43,898 nucleotides of DNA. It comes from Lachnospiraceae bacterium. GTDB taxonomy: Bacteria > Bacillota > Clostridia > Lachnospirales > Lachnospiraceae. The notes under the pieces were generated by a model, which saw only the letters and a program-made list of their open reading frames with translations, was not told the DNA's origin and did not search any database. Within the stretch, counting starts at the first letter, position 1; each line of letters begins with the position of its first letter. Made by a program: the position numbers and the translations under genes. The stretch lies in contig JAILAD010000043.1 of assembly GCA_024681795.1 (NCBI GenBank), forward strand, positions 1 to 43,898. The letters run 5' to 3'. Of the stretch, positions 42,315-43,898 are shown in pieces.

Positions 42315-43898
42315 TCAGAATGATCCGTAAGGTCTGGACAGCTCTGCACCGCAGGCTACACAGAATACATCGTCATCACGAATGGGTTCTTTACAGAACG
42401 GGCATTTTCTCTTGGAATCGCTTCCCGCCATACCGAAATCAAATTTGCCTGATCCGCCGGAATGGAAGGTCTTACCGAAATCAGGGTGTTCCGTATGTGT
42501 CTGAAGCTGAGATGCAGAAGTACTTCCGCCGGAACGGTTTTCAGCCGGCTGATACTTTGCGCCGCCAAAACTTCCGCCGCCGAAAGAACCGCCGCCGATG
42601 GTATTTCCTTCATAGGAACTTCCGCCGATGGTATTTCCTTCAAAAGCACTCGAGCCAAATCCTCCCGTAGATCCGATGGAAAATAATCCTCCTCCGCCCG
42701 CTCCGCTTTCTCCGAGCTTCGGCAACGGGGTATTGTTTGCAAAAGGATCGCTTCCGTAAGAACTTGTATTTACACTTGTTTCATCTACATATCCGCCGAT
42801 ATTGCCAACGCTTCTTCCGACCTTAACGCCGGCAGAACCGCCTCCCACATAGGCGCCGGAACCAAGTCTGCTTCCGCCGTATGCGCTGCTGATTGCCTCC
42901 GATCTTTCACTTGCTCCGTAGTTTGCAGACTGATAAGGAGAAGCATCATATCCGGTTGTCTGATAAATGGAGCCTCCCTGTGAACTCTGACCATAGCCAC
43001 CCTGATTGCCATACGAAGACTGACCGTAAGAATCAGAATATCCGTTTTGCTGATAAGATGACTGTTCGTAGTCGTTCTGCGCATAGGATGACTGTTCATA
43101 TCCGCCCTGATCATAGGACTGCTCATATCCGCCCTGGTCGTAGGACTGCTCATATCCGCCCTGGTCATAGGACTGCTCATATCCGCCCTGACTGTATGCC
43201 GGTTCTTCATATGTCGGTTCCGCAGGGGTTTCAGGCTGAGCGGTATATTTTTTGTCTTCATGATAGAACGGAGAACGATACTCTTCCGCCGTTACTTCCT
43301 GCTCATCCAGTAACGGTTCTTTTAACCCGTAACTTACATTCGGAGCGGTACTTCTCGGTGTAAACAGGGAAGTAATGGATGCATCCGGTGTATACTTTTC
43401 TTCTTCCCTGAAGGAAGTGGGTTCTTTTCCGTAATCCAGATTGGCTGCAGTACTTCTCGGAGTAAACAGTGTCGAGCCGGTAGAAAGTTCTTCATGATAA
43501 AATTCCTGCTCGTGTTCTTTTCTTTCCTCTTCCATATACTCTGCCGTACCATATCCCATGTTTGGTGCAGTACTTCTCGGAGTAAACAATGTAGAACCGG
43601 AATTCAGATGACCGGTCGGTTCGTGATCTTTCCGCTCAAACTCCGTATATTCCGTTGTTCCGTATGAAAGATTCGGAGCCGTACTTCTCGGTGTAAACAG
43701 TGTAGATCCGCTGCTCGGTGCGGGTGCGGAACTTCTGTCGTTTTTATTAAATTTAGCACTTCCTGCCTGGCTGTAATCCACTTTGGTTTCTCCATGGGAA
43801 CGTCCGATCAGGAAATCTGCCGTTTCCGCGCCGCCTACGGCACCGGATACATTGGCCGAAGCATAAGTTTCGGCAGATGCAGTCGACATTCTGGAACT
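42315..43898 (-). CDS. Low-complexity protein with LFTPRSTAPN repeats, Tyr/Gln/Gly region and zinc ribbon (5' end cut)
   Basis: The frame is open to the right window edge, so the start may lie outside; the first ATG in the window is 43889 with no visible ribosome site. From that ATG it is 524 residues. First come four copies of LFTPRSTAPNxxYG spaced about 35 residues apart. An acidic stretch follows, then a Tyr/Gln/Gly/Ser region with repeated GGYEQSYDQ and then SSYGQ-type units. A Gly/Ser-rich part with GNTIGGSS repeats is next. The protein ends in a zinc ribbon with CPFC and CVAC. It has no membrane helix and no known catalytic domain. The prion-like composition suggests self-association; function unknown. 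Confidence 0.8.
   Translation of the reverse strand, partial: SSRMSTASAETYASANVSGAVGGAETADFLIGRSHGETKVDYSQAGSAKFNKNDRSSAPAPSSGSTLFTPRSTAPNLSYGTTEYTEFERKDHEPTGHLNSGSTLFTPRSTAPNMGYGTAEYMEEERKEHEQEFYHEELSTGSTLFTPRSTAANLDYGKEPTSFREEEKYTPDASITSLFTPRSTAPNVSYGLKEPLLDEQEVTAEEYRSPFYHEDKKYTAQPETPAEPTYEEPAYSQGGYEQSYDQGGYEQSYDQGGYEQSYDQGGYEQSSYAQNDYEQSSYQQNGYSDSYGQSSYGNQGGYGQSSQGGSIYQTTGYDASPYQSANYGASERSEAISSAYGGSRLGSGAYVGGGSAGVKVGRSVGNIGGYVDETSVNTSSYGSDPFANNTPLPKLGESGAGGGGLFSIGSTGGFGSSAFEGNTIGGSSYEGNTIGGGSFGGGSFGGAKYQPAENRSGGSTSASQLQTHTEHPDFGKTFHSGGSGKFDFGMAGSDSKRKCPFCKEPIRDDDVFCVACGAELSRPYGSF
43097..43193. repeat. 27-bp tandem repeat in the low-complexity gene
   Basis: The unit begins CATATCCGCCCTG at 43097, 43124, 43151 and 43178, exactly 27 bases apart. 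It encodes the nine-residue unit GGYEQSYDQ. Copies differ by only one or two bases, so the array is recent and prone to copy-number change. Confidence 0.9.
43340..43715. repeat. Four-copy coding repeat (LFTPRSTAPN)
   Basis: TACTTCTCGG followed by TGTAAACA or AGTAAACA recurs near 43350, 43455, 43575 and 43685, encoding LFTPRSTA. The ten-residue core is far better conserved than the spacers, which suggests it is under selection as a docking or modification motif. Confidence 0.8.

Noticed and set aside
43097..43193. Regularly spaced repeats that could suggest a CRISPR array
   Set aside because: The 27-bp units abut with no unique spacers and are in-frame coding repeats.

Overview
The window looks like a chromosomal segment of a Clostridia-type Bacillota, most likely Lachnospiraceae. 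This rests on gene content rather than any marker gene. The supporting features are a ClpC gene led by a short GntR-type regulator, RadA, a purE-M-N-D operon, an endosialidase-like protein of a type I associate with this family, AGGAGG-type ribosome binding sites, TTGACA/TATAAT promoters and moderate GC content. Nearly all genes lie on the minus strand. The exceptions are a NYN-domain gene (2946-3995) and a HAD phosphatase (7346-8149). There is no rRNA, CRISPR array or transposase. One tRNA gene (Trp, CCA) is present.

Left part (1-15.6 kb). A radical SAM/SPASM enzyme is followed one base later by a secreted or membrane protein with a zinc ribbon and a Cys-Ala repeat tail ending in CACACACACAGGGRAGC. 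A third gene, cut by the window edge, overlaps that one by ATGA. This is a candidate peptide or protein modification system. Next come the NYN/LOTUS-like protein, a large hybrid histidine kinase with a possible small RNA upstream, a HAD phosphatase, small envelope proteins, an SGNH esterase and a decayed sodium:neurotransmitter symporter. A TetR-hydrolase pair with its operator in the promoter follows, then tRNA-Trp with its own promoter and terminators, radA and an endosialidase-like protein.

Middle (15.6-32.9 kb). clpC overlaps a YtrA-type GntR regulator whose promoter is covered by a 31-bp palindrome. An SH3-domain surface protein with an acidic tail precedes the purE-purM-purN-purD operon. 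Then come a DHHW/MBOAT/acyltransferase-3 O-acylation locus, an extended M29 aminopeptidase, pyrE and three membrane proteins.

Right part (32.9-43.9 kb). In transcription order there is a low-complexity zinc-ribbon protein, a TetR regulator, a flavodoxin-type reductase, a PlsC-like acyltransferase, an acyl carrier protein, a fused ketosynthase pair, FabG, FabZ, a 34-residue basic ORF, FabD and a fused AccD-AccA. In the ketosynthase fusion the first domain has an intact Cys-His-His triad and the second has lost all three residues, so it reads as a KS fused to a chain-length-factor-like partner. No enoyl reductase, FabH, biotin carrier or biotin carboxylase gene is present. With KR and DH but no ER, the set resembles polyene-type synthases, although a rearranged primary fatty-acid operon remains possible. 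This locus and the radical SAM pair are the most interesting parts of the window.
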